Positions 12,314-22,968 of a stretch of DNA of 64,000 nt are shown here, piece by piece. The DNA lies in contig CADCXD010000018.1 of the NCBI GenBank assembly GCA_902806575.1, positions 2,294,001 through 2,358,000 of the forward strand, read 5' to 3'. The translations under genes and the position numbers were made by a program. Each line of letters opens with the position of its first letter. Within the stretch, counting starts at the first letter, position 1. The DNA is from Jackrogersella multiformis. Lineage: Eukaryota > Ascomycota > Sordariomycetes > Xylariales > Hypoxylaceae. Under the pieces are notes generated by a model. That model did not search any database, was not told the origin of the DNA, and was given only the letters and a program-made list of their open reading frames with translations.

Positions 12314-13402
12314 ATGAGTCAAGAATCAAGATCACTGAAATCGGCATTCCAGGCCGCCGAGCTAAAGCGAATAACACTAGAGCGTACTTATGAAGCAAGC
12401 TCGCCTACACACCAGGGAAATCTCGCAGAAGCTCTAAAGTTATACCATGAATGCATTCAGATCATCGATAAGATATCCTTATTTAGTCCTAACGAGGAGC
12501 TTGAGGATATCGCCACATTTGACCTCCCTTACTTGCTGGTCAATTATCGCATAGCCGAGCTCCTTCAGAAGGTCTTAACGCCATCACCCACAGGAAGAAG
12601 GGCTGCGCTGAAGACGACTCGGGAGGCATATGAGAAGTTCCTGCACCTTCTCGACAACTATTCAATATTGTCGCCATCAGACAGAAAGCTCTTCGTTGAA
12701 TACAATGAAGACCCCTCGGCCTTCTCTACAATATCTACTGCTGACCCCGCTGCTCGGCGGAATGCTAAGATCACCAACTTCAAGGCCGAAAAGGAGTTGA
12801 AGAATAGGCTGGAGCACATGCGAAACTCGCCACGGTATCTGGAGGATGGAGGGGACGAGGAGGCTGTTCGCGAACTGTATCTCACAAACATGGCTCTCTG
12901 CATACATATGGCATTCCAAGGCCTGGAGGGCATTAATCGAGAAATGGAGATACTAGCACAAGCACCAATCCCCTTAATACAACGAGAAACGACGGTCGAA
13001 GATGACGAGCGACGGCGTAGGGGGTCGTATGACAACGACGGATACTCGGATAAACTAGATCTGCCTCTGAGTAGTATCCTCTCGACAAATAACGGACCAC
13101 TTCTTAGCAGAGAAGGAAAGCCTTTGCGACCATTTACTCTCACCTCTAACCGGCAAGAGATTCGGGAAGGTGTATTCCGCCCGGGTCACAATCTTCCAAC
13201 TATGAGTATCGATGAGTACCTAGAGGAGGAACGAAGACAAGGGAATATCATCGAGGGTGGTGGAGAGGCCAGTGGGAGGCAGCCAGAGCCCAATGAAGAC
13301 GATATTGAGAAGGCGGATGCCGAAACTATGAAAGCTAGAGAGTGGGATGAGTTCAAGGAGGCCAATCCTAAAGGGAGCGGGAATACATTGAATAGGGGTT
13401 AA
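12314..13402 (+). CDS. tap42: TAP42-like PP2A-associated protein
   Basis: Regulatory subunit that binds type 2A protein phosphatase catalytic subunits directly and links them to TOR signalling; it is the yeast Tap42 / animal alpha4 family. A single exon codes for 362 residues, the normal family length. The N-terminal two thirds is helical and TPR-like, with the typical stretches NLAEALKLYHECIQIID, DLPYLLVNYRIAELL and TREAYEKFLHLLDNY. An acidic linker follows, then the conserved C-terminal MSIDEYLEEERRQGNIIEGG and the final WDEFKEANPKGSGNTLNRG. The start ATG lies directly after a CT-rich leader and begins MSQESRSLKSAF. The cytoplasmic location is family knowledge. It lies 289 bp upstream of cdc73 on the same strand; no shared regulation is implied. 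Confidence 0.95.
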   Translation: MSQESRSLKSAFQAAELKRITLERTYEASSPTHQGNLAEALKLYHECIQIIDKISLFSPNEELEDIATFDLPYLLVNYRIAELLQKVLTPSPTGRRAALKTTREAYEKFLHLLDNYSILSPSDRKLFVEYNEDPSAFSTISTADPAARRNAKITNFKAEKELKNRLEHMRNSPRYLEDGGDEEAVRELYLTNMALCIHMAFQGLEGINREMEILAQAPIPLIQRETTVEDDERRRRGSYDNDGYSDKLDLPLSSILSTNNGPLLSREGKPLRPFTLTSNRQEIREGVFRPGHNLPTMSIDEYLEEERRQGNIIEGGGEASGRQPEPNEDDIEKADAETMKAREWDEFKEANPKGSGNTLNRG

Positions 13403-13691
13403 GCGAATACCTTGTTTATATGCGTAATCAAGCTTTGTAAGGGAATAAATCGTTCTAAACGCGTAACCTACCTAGGTACCCGCTAGTAAGGTACTTCGGT
13501 ACCTATATGGTCCAAGCGCGTATGCGTACCTACCTACCTAGGTAGTACCTGGTACCTACAATCCAAAGCTTCAAGGCTGAGCTTCATCTTTTTATTTTAT
13601 CTTTCTTACCTTTACATTCTTCATTGTCAAACTTCCGTCAATTTAGTAACCACTTCTAACTCCCTTACGTTTGTATTGGACGTCTGTGACA

Positions 13692-15003
13692 ATGGCTTCC
13701 GCAGAGAATGATCCTCTTCTCCTGCTGCGCCAGTCGATCGCGTCTGGCGGCGCAATTCTGCCGACCGCGTCTGGCGACGATTCAGCTGAAGAGGTTCCCT
13801 TGTCGCAAGCGACGCACCTCGCATTCTCGATGCCCTCTCGTTTCGCCCTCCCCATCGACACCCAGACTCGATTCACGTCCAATGACCAACCTGTCGACCT
13901 GCGCAGCATCTACTTCGCTTGGGTGAAACGAGAAGTCGCGATTCCCGAGTACAATACTTCAGTGTCGCAGCTCAATGAAGAGCTCGGGGACAAGGGACAG
14001 GTTCGCATGCTTGCCTTCGTTGAGCGACTGGATTTGATCACCTGGCTAGAGGGAGCCAGTGAAGAGTGCGAGTACATCAAGCCGCTGGCTGGTGACAAAG
14101 ATGGTTCGACTTCAACCACGGCCGCCGCTCTGGCTTCTAAGGGCACGACTGTTCCTGTGATTGGTACGGGGTTGGGGCGATCTGGGAAAGGATCCATGGA
14201 CCCGAGACTCATGGCTATCGCTAATGGCGAGCGCAAGATGGGCAACCGAAATAGCGTGCTTCGGGGCATTAAGCCTACTGTAAGGTCCATCAATCCTCTT
14301 TGACGGAATCTATAGAAGCTAACCTACCGTCTTGCAGGATTTCTCTCATGTGCGAAAACTTGCCGCGCCTTTTATGTCTAAGAAATTACAAGCAACGCCA
14401 AGTTCCAACATCTCTAACAACCCTACGCTGGCAACACATAAGAAGCCACGCCGGCCCGACCCTATCATTCTCCTCTCCCCCTCCGCTTCCTCCCTTCTTC
14501 GTATGACGAATGTCAAATCCTTCCTCGAGAACGGCCAATACGTTCCTCCCAACTCGTTGTCTGCTAGTTCCAGCACGAGCGCGAGTATGCTACACATCAA
14601 CCGACTGATCAAGGACATCGACCCGAATCGACCTATGAGGTTTGTACTCGTCGAGGGCCCTGAACAGTTCAAGCCAGAGTACTGGAGCCGCGTCGTCGCC
14701 GTCTTCACGACTGGCCAGAGCTGGCAGTTCAAGAATTACAAGTGGAGCAACCCTACCGAGCTGTTCCGCCACGTCCTCGGCGTCTACGTCGGCTGGCGTA
14801 CGGACAAGCCTCCCGAGGCCGTCCGCAACTGGGGGCATAGGGTCATGAGCGTCGGAATCGATACGTGGAAGGAGCCGGTACAGAGCACGATCGAATCGAG
14901 CCGATGGAGGGATCGGGAGATCGTGGAGAACATCTGGAAGGCGATAGAGGGTAACATGAGAAGCAAAGGCTGGCGACGTGATCAGGCTCCCTCGTCGATA
15001 TGA
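13692..15003 (+). CDS. cdc73: Cdc73, Paf1 transcription elongation complex subunit
   Basis: Nuclear subunit of the Paf1 complex (parafibromin family), which travels with RNA polymerase II and promotes histone modification and 3' end processing. Exons 13692-14279 and 14338-15003 are joined across a 58-nt intron (GTAAGG donor, CTAAC branch, TTGCAG acceptor) and give 417 residues. The ATG chosen begins MASAENDPLLLLRQSI; an upstream in-frame stretch starts without ATG. The N-terminal part carries the family block YFAWVKREVAIPEY. The C-terminal Ras-like domain (about 255-415) includes RPMRFVLVEGPEQFKPEYW, RVVAVFTTGQSWQFKNYKW and FRHVLGVYVGW, which are diagnostic. It converges on the wall-protein gene, with 1.4 kb between stops. 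No oddities were seen. Confidence 0.95.
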
Positions 15004-16428
15004 GGATAACTTCCCGGAAATACGCTTTGGATTTCCCTGATAGGACCCTAATCCGATAATCTAAGCCTCGGAGGACCAACATCGATGACACCCCGATATA
15101 GTTTGCGGTCGGGGTGTCCTGTACCAGTCACGATGTCTACTTGTCCCCTCCCTCCCCGAACATGGCAAAGAGCATAAGCACCGATGCTGTAATTCTGTTT
15201 TTATTGTACTATTAAGGCTGCAAAAGGGGCAGCACTACTTAGCATGCCCAATTGTCATAAGGTAACCGAGACACGGTCCGCCATGAACGAAGGCGTTAGG
15301 ATTTTAGGACTGCGCAGCAAAACTTATAGATACAGGGTTTTTCTGCCTGGGTACAATTCGATGTTGATAGCATAGCACCGGCAAAATGGTTAATGAAATG
15401 ATACTATAAGCATATATGTTATGTGGCTTATTTCTACTTGCTCGGTGTGACTATACACGGAGTGTGGGAGACGAAATACCTACCTGGGCACTTAGGTAGG
15501 TATATAATGGGTAGCCTAGATGGGGCGAGTGAAGGACATCCTCTGCTATTGAGTTTCTGGAATGGGCCCGGTATTGAGAGGTCGAGCATATGAAACTGAG
15601 GAGCGAAACTCGCCTCTAAAGTACCTATGCAAAGGGACAGTTCCACCAGTAGTATGTCACCCGGCACATGATGACCATGGAACGTAGCATCACCACGCGA
15701 TAGGCGCCCAATACAACAATAGCTCAGGAACGTATCGGACCACATGCTCGAAAGGCGAGAGAAAACTAGGCCACATCCTTTCATCCCTTCCCATAATATA
15801 TACAACTGAACACAACGATCGACGTGAGACACCCCTGATGGGAGGGAGGAATTGAATACTACAATTCACCGTACTAGGCAACGAGGACAAAGAAGGGATA
15901 ACCCCAAGGAATGCAATGTGTTTCTCGATTTAGAACGCGTGGCCGGAGTTCAGGAAACTCCTAATAATTCGGGCGTACTTTTACACACCTAAGCACAGGA
16001 AGATAGGAAGAATAATAAGTACTTGACACGAGAAAAAAAACACTGACGACGACGATGGAAAAACGCCCCATTTCACTCCCCCACCCCGGGAAAAAAAAAA
16101 CGTACTCCTGCCCTCCCGTGCCCTAGCAACCATACAATAGCCAAACCCAACCCAAACCCAACAGCCCGAGGCCATGTGTGTCCCGCCCCCGGATTTTTCG
16201 TCGGAAATACAGAACAGGAGAAAAGGAACCGACAAAGGAAAGAACATAGTGAGTCCGTTGGATGATTAGATTCCGGAGATTAAAGAGATAGATAGATAGT
16301 TTTATCCCTGCCCTTCTGTCGTTGCCTCGATTCCACAATCCGGATGTGGAGTCGATAGGTGGGCGGTAGCATTAAGCCATACTGCGGTGCGGTGTGCTAC
16401 ACACCAAGTGCTATATGCTATATGTTTT
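15004..16428. other. Intergenic, convergent 3' ends
   Basis: Spacer of 1.4 kb between cdc73 and the GPI protein gene. A 132-codon minus-strand open frame (15434-15832) lacks an early ATG and family resemblance. GATA-type (GATA)n repeats lie near 16283-16300. Nothing else could be supported. Confidence 0.5.
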
Positions 16429-17285
16429 TTATAGAGCCAGCGCGCCCATGAAGACAGCAAGCAGCGCCGCAGCAGCAACCCCGGCATTGCCGCCGGTGGC
16501 GCCGCTGACCTCGACGGCGGTGGGCGACGAGGTGGAGCTGGACACGGCGCTGATGCTAGCGGACGAGGCCGGGTAGGTCGCCGCCTCAGCCGAGCTAGCG
16601 GTGACGACGGGGCCCGGGCCCGTGGACACCGGCGAGTTGCCGTAGGTGGCGATGGTCACCATGGAGCCGCCGGAGGTGATGACCGTGATCCCGGACGTGC
16701 CGGGGACGGCGCTGTACGTCTGGGTCGTGCCGGGCAGGGCCGGGACGACGACGGTGGGGGTCACGCCTGGGGGGCAGAGCGAGGACGTGATGGTTGGGAC
16801 GGCCTGGAGGGGAGTTAGTGCTGGACAGAGAGAGGGATAGACGAGCGACTCATTATAGATAGTAGGGGACTTACAGTGGTAATAGTGCAAGGGCAGTCGG
16901 TCACGGTGATGGTCTGGCCCTTGGTGGCGGTGTAGTGGACGCCGCCGTAGGTGAGGGTGGTGGCCTCGGGGCAGACGGTGGTGAGCACAGGGACGACGAC
17001 CGTGGTAGGGACGGTGGTGTTGTAGTACTGCCAGACGGAAGTAGGCACGACGGCCGTGGTGTTGACCGGGTACGTGACCGGCTTCGAGGACGGGTACGAA
17101 GCCGGGTGCGAGGAAGCCGGGTAGGTGACGACCGGGTAGGTAACGGCCGGATAGGTGGCGGTCGGGTAGGTGGCGGCTGGGTAGGTAACATAATAGCTAG
17201 AAGTGCTGGGGTGGTGGTTCTCATCGTTGGCCATGACGCCAGAGACGGCAACGAGGCCGGAGAGGATGGCAGTCTTGGAGTACAT
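16429..17285 (-). CDS. GPI-anchored Ser/Thr-rich cell-wall protein with TYP repeats
   Basis: Two exons, 16875-17285 and 16429-16803, across a 71-nt intron (GTAAGT donor, CTAAC branch, CTCCAG acceptor) give 261 residues. MYSKTAILSGLVAVSGVMA is a signal peptide. Residues 34-73 carry imperfect five-residue repeats ending TYP, then an N-glycosylation site (NTT). A conserved core follows, with CPEATTLTYGGVHYTA and ITVTDCPCTI, a cysteine pattern seen in many fungal surface proteins. The tail is Ser/Thr/Ala-rich and ends in a hydrophobic AALLAVFMGALAL, a GPI attachment signal. The likely fate is plasma membrane or covalent linkage to wall glucan (inference). A TATAAATA box and a CT-rich leader suggest strong expression. 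The exact adhesive or structural role is unknown. Confidence 0.85.
17067..17186 (-). repeat. Coding repeat: five-residue TYP units
   Basis: Fifteen-nucleotide units encode xx-x-T-Y-P five times in register (residues 34-56), with decayed copies SHP, SYP and TYP after that. Such repeats in wall proteins often vary in number between strains; that is general knowledge, not seen here. Confidence 0.75.
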
Positions 17286-17373
17286 TTTCGTAAGGAGCTG
17301 TTGCGGCTGGTTTGATTTTTTTAAGGGGTAGTTATGAATATGAGAATCGTCTTGAGAGGAGATGATTATCTTC

Positions 17374-17381
17374 TATTTATA
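17374..17381 (-). promoter_or_regulatory. TATA box of the GPI wall-protein gene
   Basis: TATAAATA on the minus strand, about 90 nt upstream of the ATG at 17285. The spacing fits a short leader. No other core promoter element was identified. Confidence 0.5.
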
Positions 17382-18521
17382 ACAGCGAGTGACAGATGCA
17401 ACAGTTAACGAACGACGAGGGAGCGGGTGAATGTATTAATGTAGTAGAGGTTGAGGATGAGAAGAAAAACGACCTCCGAGAGGGGGAGGCCGGCGGTCTT
17501 AAAAGGAACGCAGGGGGGAAGGGAACAAAGGGCGTTGACTTAACTCAGGAGAATCTGCAATAAGACAGGCAATGCCCGGCGCTCACCAATAGGAGGTTGC
17601 GGAAGACGAGACAAACAAAACAAAAACAGAAAAACTCAGTACTTCCCTCGTGTATTGGAATGCACCGAGCGCCGCGACATTCGACTTCGGCCTTGATTCC
17701 ATTCCACTCGGCCTGGAGTCAACATGGCGGTTGCAGCTGAGAATAACTCAAGACAAGACTGCAGATCACGTTCCAGTTAGGCTTATTAGCAAAAGTCTCC
17801 CTGGTTCAAAATTTGATTTCCATTTTCGAGAACCGCAGCAGATAGCGGGCCAGCTTTAGTCTAGCCGATCGTATGTACAATGTTGCCGACAGTTTGGCCG
17901 AACGCATCCTCCATTGTTCAAACACTATCCACAAAATGTTGATTGCATATGCTTCGGCGATGCAGGACTACCACAACGCGAGCCCCATCCTGTCTATCCC
18001 TTTCCCCCTTATAAATAAAAAAACCACCATGATCATTATAAGGCTATAAACCCCCGACGCAATGCCAGCAAAATTCGCAGGGTCCAATTCAGTAATAACA
18101 ATGATTGCTCATTGATGCACCTCGAGCTCTCCGCGGTGTGAGTTGTCGACGGGGATGATTTTAAGATGGTTGACCCATATCTTGAGCCGAAAACCTCAAT
18201 ATACACTCTGGCTGATCTCCGCCTTTTGCACTGTACGGTATAAAAAAAATCAGATGAGCCACTCGATATGTGCGGTTCAGAACGCCGACGGGTGTCTATG
18301 CTGGTTTATCCTTCAACGCCGCCCAGGTAAACAAAGAAAGTTTTTAGTCGAGAAACATGCCAGATATTGCCATTAGGTCTTCGAAATCAAATGTTGCCGG
18401 AAAGCCACGTTGCCACAGGAAGAAAAGTAGTAAACCTTCCGGGATCGATATCGAATAGATGAGTCAGTCATCCTAATCCACAAGGCGATTCGAAAAAAAT
18501 TGTCCTGGATCATCGTCTCCT
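17382..18521. other. Intergenic, wall-gene promoter and flbA 3' side
   Basis: Contains the upstream region of the GPI gene and the presumed 3' UTR of flbA. GAGG/GGGAG purine runs lie near 17440-17530. No coding frame could be supported. Confidence 0.5.
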
Positions 18522-20852
18522 TCACTTGCGGTTGGACTGACTCCGACTTCTTTCCGGTCCACGCGCTCCAAGAACAATTGAATCAAAATCGTAATTCTTC
18601 AATGTGTGCTCGTATTTCGTATTCCGCAGGAATTTGGGGACGGAATCCTACAGGAAAGTTAGTCAAGGACGAGACGCGAATTCTTATAGCATAACTTACA
18701 CTAGCCATCAACTTAAAAACGGCATTCTGAGCATCTTCGAACAGAGTCGTAACCTCGTGTAGGGTGTCAATCATCGTCACATCTTGCCCGACTGCTTTCG
18801 TCATGCGGGTGGCAAGATTGTTCCGTAGTTGATGATCGATGTTCAATTCACAAGGTGAGCCAGGTGCTAAGAATGCGTTGTATATGCCGTATGCTTGCGC
18901 CATGATTTCCTTAATCCCATCCATCGATGTTGCGCTGGGGCTTTTCTGAGCCTGCTTGATGGCTTGACGACAGCCCGTCACAAAATCTTCTACATCCAAA
19001 TAGAAGGACAAATTCTCTTCGCAGTGGGTTTCTCGCAGGTTCTCTCGAAATAGCAACCTCAAGGCGGCATCGTTCAAGATCTTATCAAGACGCTGTGTGT
19101 TCGAATCCCTAGCGACCCCTGTACGCGTTGAAGTCATTCCTTCGCTCTCAGATGTACGGCCTCTTCCAGTACCGCCGCTAAGTATATCTTTTCCTTTAGC
19201 CGTCAACTGGTATATCGCATTTTTGGTAGGCTGGAATGGAGGATTGGGGCCGGGTGAGGCAGCGATATACACTCGGTCTGGCTGAACAACCTCCATGAGC
19301 TCGTACGAAACAAAAAGAGTGGCCATTTCCCAGGTTTCGCGGCGGTCGACTGTGGTGCAACAATCCATCAACCAGTCAGAACACGACTTGCCGGTAAACG
19401 TGTCCTTATACGTCCTTCCGTTAATCTTGCGTTCGCTGGCCATTTTCACACCCGTGAGGCCATCCCGGTAATCGCTTAAGGAGTCCGAGTCGGCCGCGCT
19501 GATACTTGACTTTATGTTAAGACCATTGGCACCGATCATTCTCCTGAAGATGACCTCCATCGTTCCCCTGTCCATTACCAGCTTATCAGTTTGGCTGTCT
19601 CTTTCCAAGATGCACAGGTAACTCATTCCGAGGGCAATAAGGTCGCTGATCTGCCTTTGTTGGATGCCGTTTCTGGAGCAGAAGCGATCCAAGACGCATA
19701 CGCCTTTCGGTGTCAGCTGCCATACAGCGCCCTTCATCGTGTAGACTTGCTGCATTTTCCCATCGGCAGATTCGATGAACCTGGCGTCAAGAAACCGTTG
19801 ACATATCGACCTAGCCATATCCTTCGCCATGGAGAAAGTTGTCGTCGTGGTAGTCGTCACGATGCGCGAGGGATCCTTGGGATCAGGCATCCGATTCGAC
19901 TGAGAGAATTTTAACGAGCCCAAATTATTAATCGCATCTTCTGATAGAAATGTGTGCTCGATTCGCGTTAACCGCACCCGATGAGCGGACAACGGAAGCA
20001 AACTGACGATCAGGGTGGAGAAAAGGTCCTTGAAATCCTATTTGCAGATTATCAGTAAGCAGTTTGGGAAACAACTCGCCCGTACGATACACTACAAGCA
20101 GATAGTATGGCTAAAAAGGCAAGGCCAGAGGCATCGATATTACCGATATAGCATATGTATTATTTACCCAACAGGACGTTTGAACTTACTTTAGTAAATG
20201 GGCGGTCGTCATCCGTCATGCGGAGCAACCTAGAGGAAGTTTGATGCATTTTGTTCTCTAAGCCAGGCAGCAAGATCGGAGGTGGTCGGCTTGCGTCTGT
20301 CTCAGAATAGGGCTGAGAGATGGGATTCTTCAGCGGCAACTGACTCGACCGCTTCGCGTCGGAAATAGGACCTGGTTGAGACGAAGGCGAGAGGCCGGAG
20401 GAATTGCTCGTGAAGCTACGGATTCTTGGCTTGTCCAAATTTGGAAACTCACTGCTCGTGGGCGAATCTAGCACAACAGACAAGCGACTGAGACCAGAGG
20501 CGGACGGACGACTGCGAATGGTGGGCTCTGATATGTTGGCGATGGTCTTGTCAATCGCAGCAGCAGCAAAAGCGAATATCCCTCCAGACCTTGGGTTCCT
20601 AGCAGCGAGAGAAGCAGATCCAGTCGAGGCACTGAATTGGTGTCTATGAAAATTATTCGAGCTTATAACCGGGCTATCAGTAGACTCTGTAGTATCGCCC
20701 GAGTATGGGACTTTTCTAATAGAAGCGGAGGATGGTTTCTGGATTTTAGCATGCAAAGCCGGATTAGAAGTTGAGTTTTTACGAGATGGTCTTGGGCGAG
20801 GCTCGTTATTGCGTCTAGGTAGCGATGTGGTGGCAGTGGTGGTGGCAGTAGT

Positions 20853-20885
<33 letters not shown>

Positions 20886-20921
20886 GGTGGTGGATGGCGA
20901 GGGTTGAGAGATCGCAGCCAT
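18522..20921 (-). CDS. flbA: RGS protein, FlbA/Sst2 type (DEP + RGS)
   Basis: Stimulates GTP hydrolysis by a heterotrimeric G-alpha subunit. In Aspergillus FlbA this turns off vegetative growth signalling and permits conidiation. Exons 20190-20921, 18700-20037 and 18522-18647 join across introns of 152 and 52 nt to give 731 residues, close to FlbA. The ATG at 20921 begins MAAISQPSPS; a codon upstream in frame is TTG. The N-terminus is disordered, with poly-Thr/Ala coded by a trinucleotide repeat. Two DEP-type regions follow: about 305-365, and about 455-525 containing SCSDWLMDCCTTVDRRE. The RGS domain runs from about 560 (RLDKILNDAALRLLFREN, EENLSFYLDVEDF) to about 716 (DSVPKFLRNTKYEHTLKNYD). 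The last exon is short and found only by splicing; without it the RGS domain would be cut. Two small uORFs precede the start. Confidence 0.93.
20827..20893. repeat. Trinucleotide microsatellite inside flbA exon 1
   Basis: Imperfect GCA/GTA/GTG run (plus strand) coding for the Thr/Ala tract near residues 10-33 of FlbA. Seven pure GCA units lie in the middle. Length changes here would stay in frame. Confidence 0.8.
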
Positions 20922-20932
20922 CAAACTACCAT
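20921..20932 (-). promoter_or_regulatory. Minimal uORF overlapping the flbA start codon
   Basis: Minus-strand ATG GTA GTT TGA, whose stop shares its last base with the flbA ATG (TGATG). A second uORF of 11 codons (MLLSVLLTSYA) lies at 20967-21002. If both are in the mature leader, translation of flbA would depend on leaky scanning or reinitiation. The transcript start is not known, so this is inference. Confidence 0.45.
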
Positions 20933-22849
20933 TAAGACAGAGATTTAATAAACGAGTCTTTTTGGGTTAGGCGTAACTTGTAAGCAAGACAGATAATAAC
21001 ATTAGGATAGGATCAATATAAAAAGATCGAATCTAACAAGAAAAGAAGAAAACTAAAATGAGGAGAGAGAGAGAAAGTGAGAGTGGAGTTCCCAGTTGAA
21101 GGCATAGAATGGGAACAATTGAGAAGCGGGACGGGGGTGGTTCGAAGGAGATACCTAGGTACGTAGTTAAACTAGTAGCAGTTACTACCTAGTATGCTAC
21201 CCGGTAGGTACATACAATACACTACACTAGGTAGGTACGTTCATTTTCTTAATACTTTATTAACATACATAAATTCAAACAACCTTGTAACCTGGAACTT
21301 CCCAAGTACATAGTAGTGTACCTACGACACACGACACCGTCAGGTACACTAGTGAGAAGTGGTACTTTAGCTCCAGTCATATTGCCTGACGGGATGGGTG
21401 CACGCATTAGGTACCCAGTTCAGATGGAGCACAAGAGAGACCAACCCAAACGGTCCTGGGAACTTACGCGGGGCCCATGATCACCACCAAACACTAGGTA
21501 TCGGGTACCGAAATAGATTGTGAGATGTTGTACTTGAAAATCCAGTCATTCAACGTTGAACGTTTTGGAGGGTCTAGCGTTCTTACTCCCCTTTGTAGTA
21601 GGTGGGCCAACCTATATGGAAATGGAAGTACCTATCCCATGTACCTGCGGTCATGTAGGTACACTGCACTATTTCTCAAGCGCCTTCCCAGGCTAGTACG
21701 AACTGGGTACTATCTATTACTAGTGCAAAATACAGGCATGGGCTTACAGGCATGGATTTAGTGTACAGGCATATACCGCAGGTATTAGGCGGGAGCCACA
21801 TGCGCGCCCCGCTATGTATGGCTTACTTACAGAGCGGTACACGCGACGAAAAAGTACCCCCAAGGATTAAATCTTTCCATGTTCCCATGCCACGAAAGGC
21901 TAGGCGCACGATAGATTAAACCCCTGACACCAGAAACAATACCTACTAGTGCAGGTATGTACATTGCACACACATACATTAGGTAGAGAACTTTTATTAT
22001 TATTTTCTGATTAGTAGGCCAGGTCGGTCTGTGTGTGTCAGTTCAGTCTCCTAAAACGTGGTTAGTTAGTCATTCTTAAGAAAACTTCCCGATCCGGGAC
22101 ACCTATCGAATTTCCCGGGTGACTTAAAAATAGTATCTTTGACTTTTCCATGGTCTACATGTTACATGTACCTGTATTCAACCCCGTCCCCAGCACAAAA
22201 GCCCGCTTACGGATCTGGGTTTAAAATGAAGCCCAGTGAAGAATTTTGAGATGGAATCAATTGGTCATTTACAATGTGGGTATCCCATCTTAGTGCATCT
22301 ATTAAGTGGGCTGCCACCTGCCGTTGGAGGTTGGAACCCCCGTCATTCGTGGCTTGCCATGTGCGTGGAGGAATAAGCACGTTCGTTTGAAGAAGAGCTT
22401 AGTACCTAGGTATCAATCTGATTGGGAGCCAAGCGGTACCTACCTAGCGTGTAATTAAGTACCTAGGTACCATTACAGTTGCATCCACATCTACACGACC
22501 ACTGCATTTTTTACCTTTTTTTTTTTAAAGTACATTACCACCACGGTTGTTAGTTACACTGCCGAGGCGGCCACGAGGGACTTCCAAGCCTGGTCCGACC
22601 ATTTTTAATTCCGCCCTTTTCCCACGTTTTGAGGGGGTTTGATTGCGAACGTTTCGCATATAACCGTAACTTACGCAATACCCACTCTCTACCACTCCTT
22701 AGGTCATTATACCGTTTTTTTTAATGGGAAAAGAGCTCAACTTTTAGTGTCATTCAATTACGTCTTTAACCACTTGTCTATGCCTACCTCCTACCTATGT
22801 CATGCAAACCTTATTCCTTAAGGGTTTTTATAGCTAAGCTATCCTAGGT

Positions 22850-22968
22850 AGCTTCTATATAGCTTCCATAGCTTCCATAGCTTCCATAGCTTCCATAGCT
22901 TATATAGCTTCCATAGCTTCCATAGCTTATATAGCTTCCATAGCTTCCATAGCTTATATAGAAGCTAT
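22850..22968. repeat. 9-bp minisatellite (AGCTTCCAT) with higher order
   Basis: Eleven perfect-length 9-bp units from 22861 to 22959 in the order four AGCTTCCAT, one AGCTTATAT, then twice (two AGCTTCCAT, one AGCTTATAT). This forms a 27-bp higher-order unit. The block is bounded by an inverted repeat: TAGCTTCTATATA at 22849-22861 and TATATAGAAGCTA at 22955-22967. Confidence 0.9.

Noticed and set aside
12658..13143. 161-codon antisense frame inside tap42
   Set aside because: Ser/Arg-rich, no family resemblance, and fully covered by the conserved tap42 frame.
15434..15832. 132-codon minus-strand frame after cdc73
   Set aside because: Starts with GTG, has no early ATG, no resemblance to a family and no splice support.
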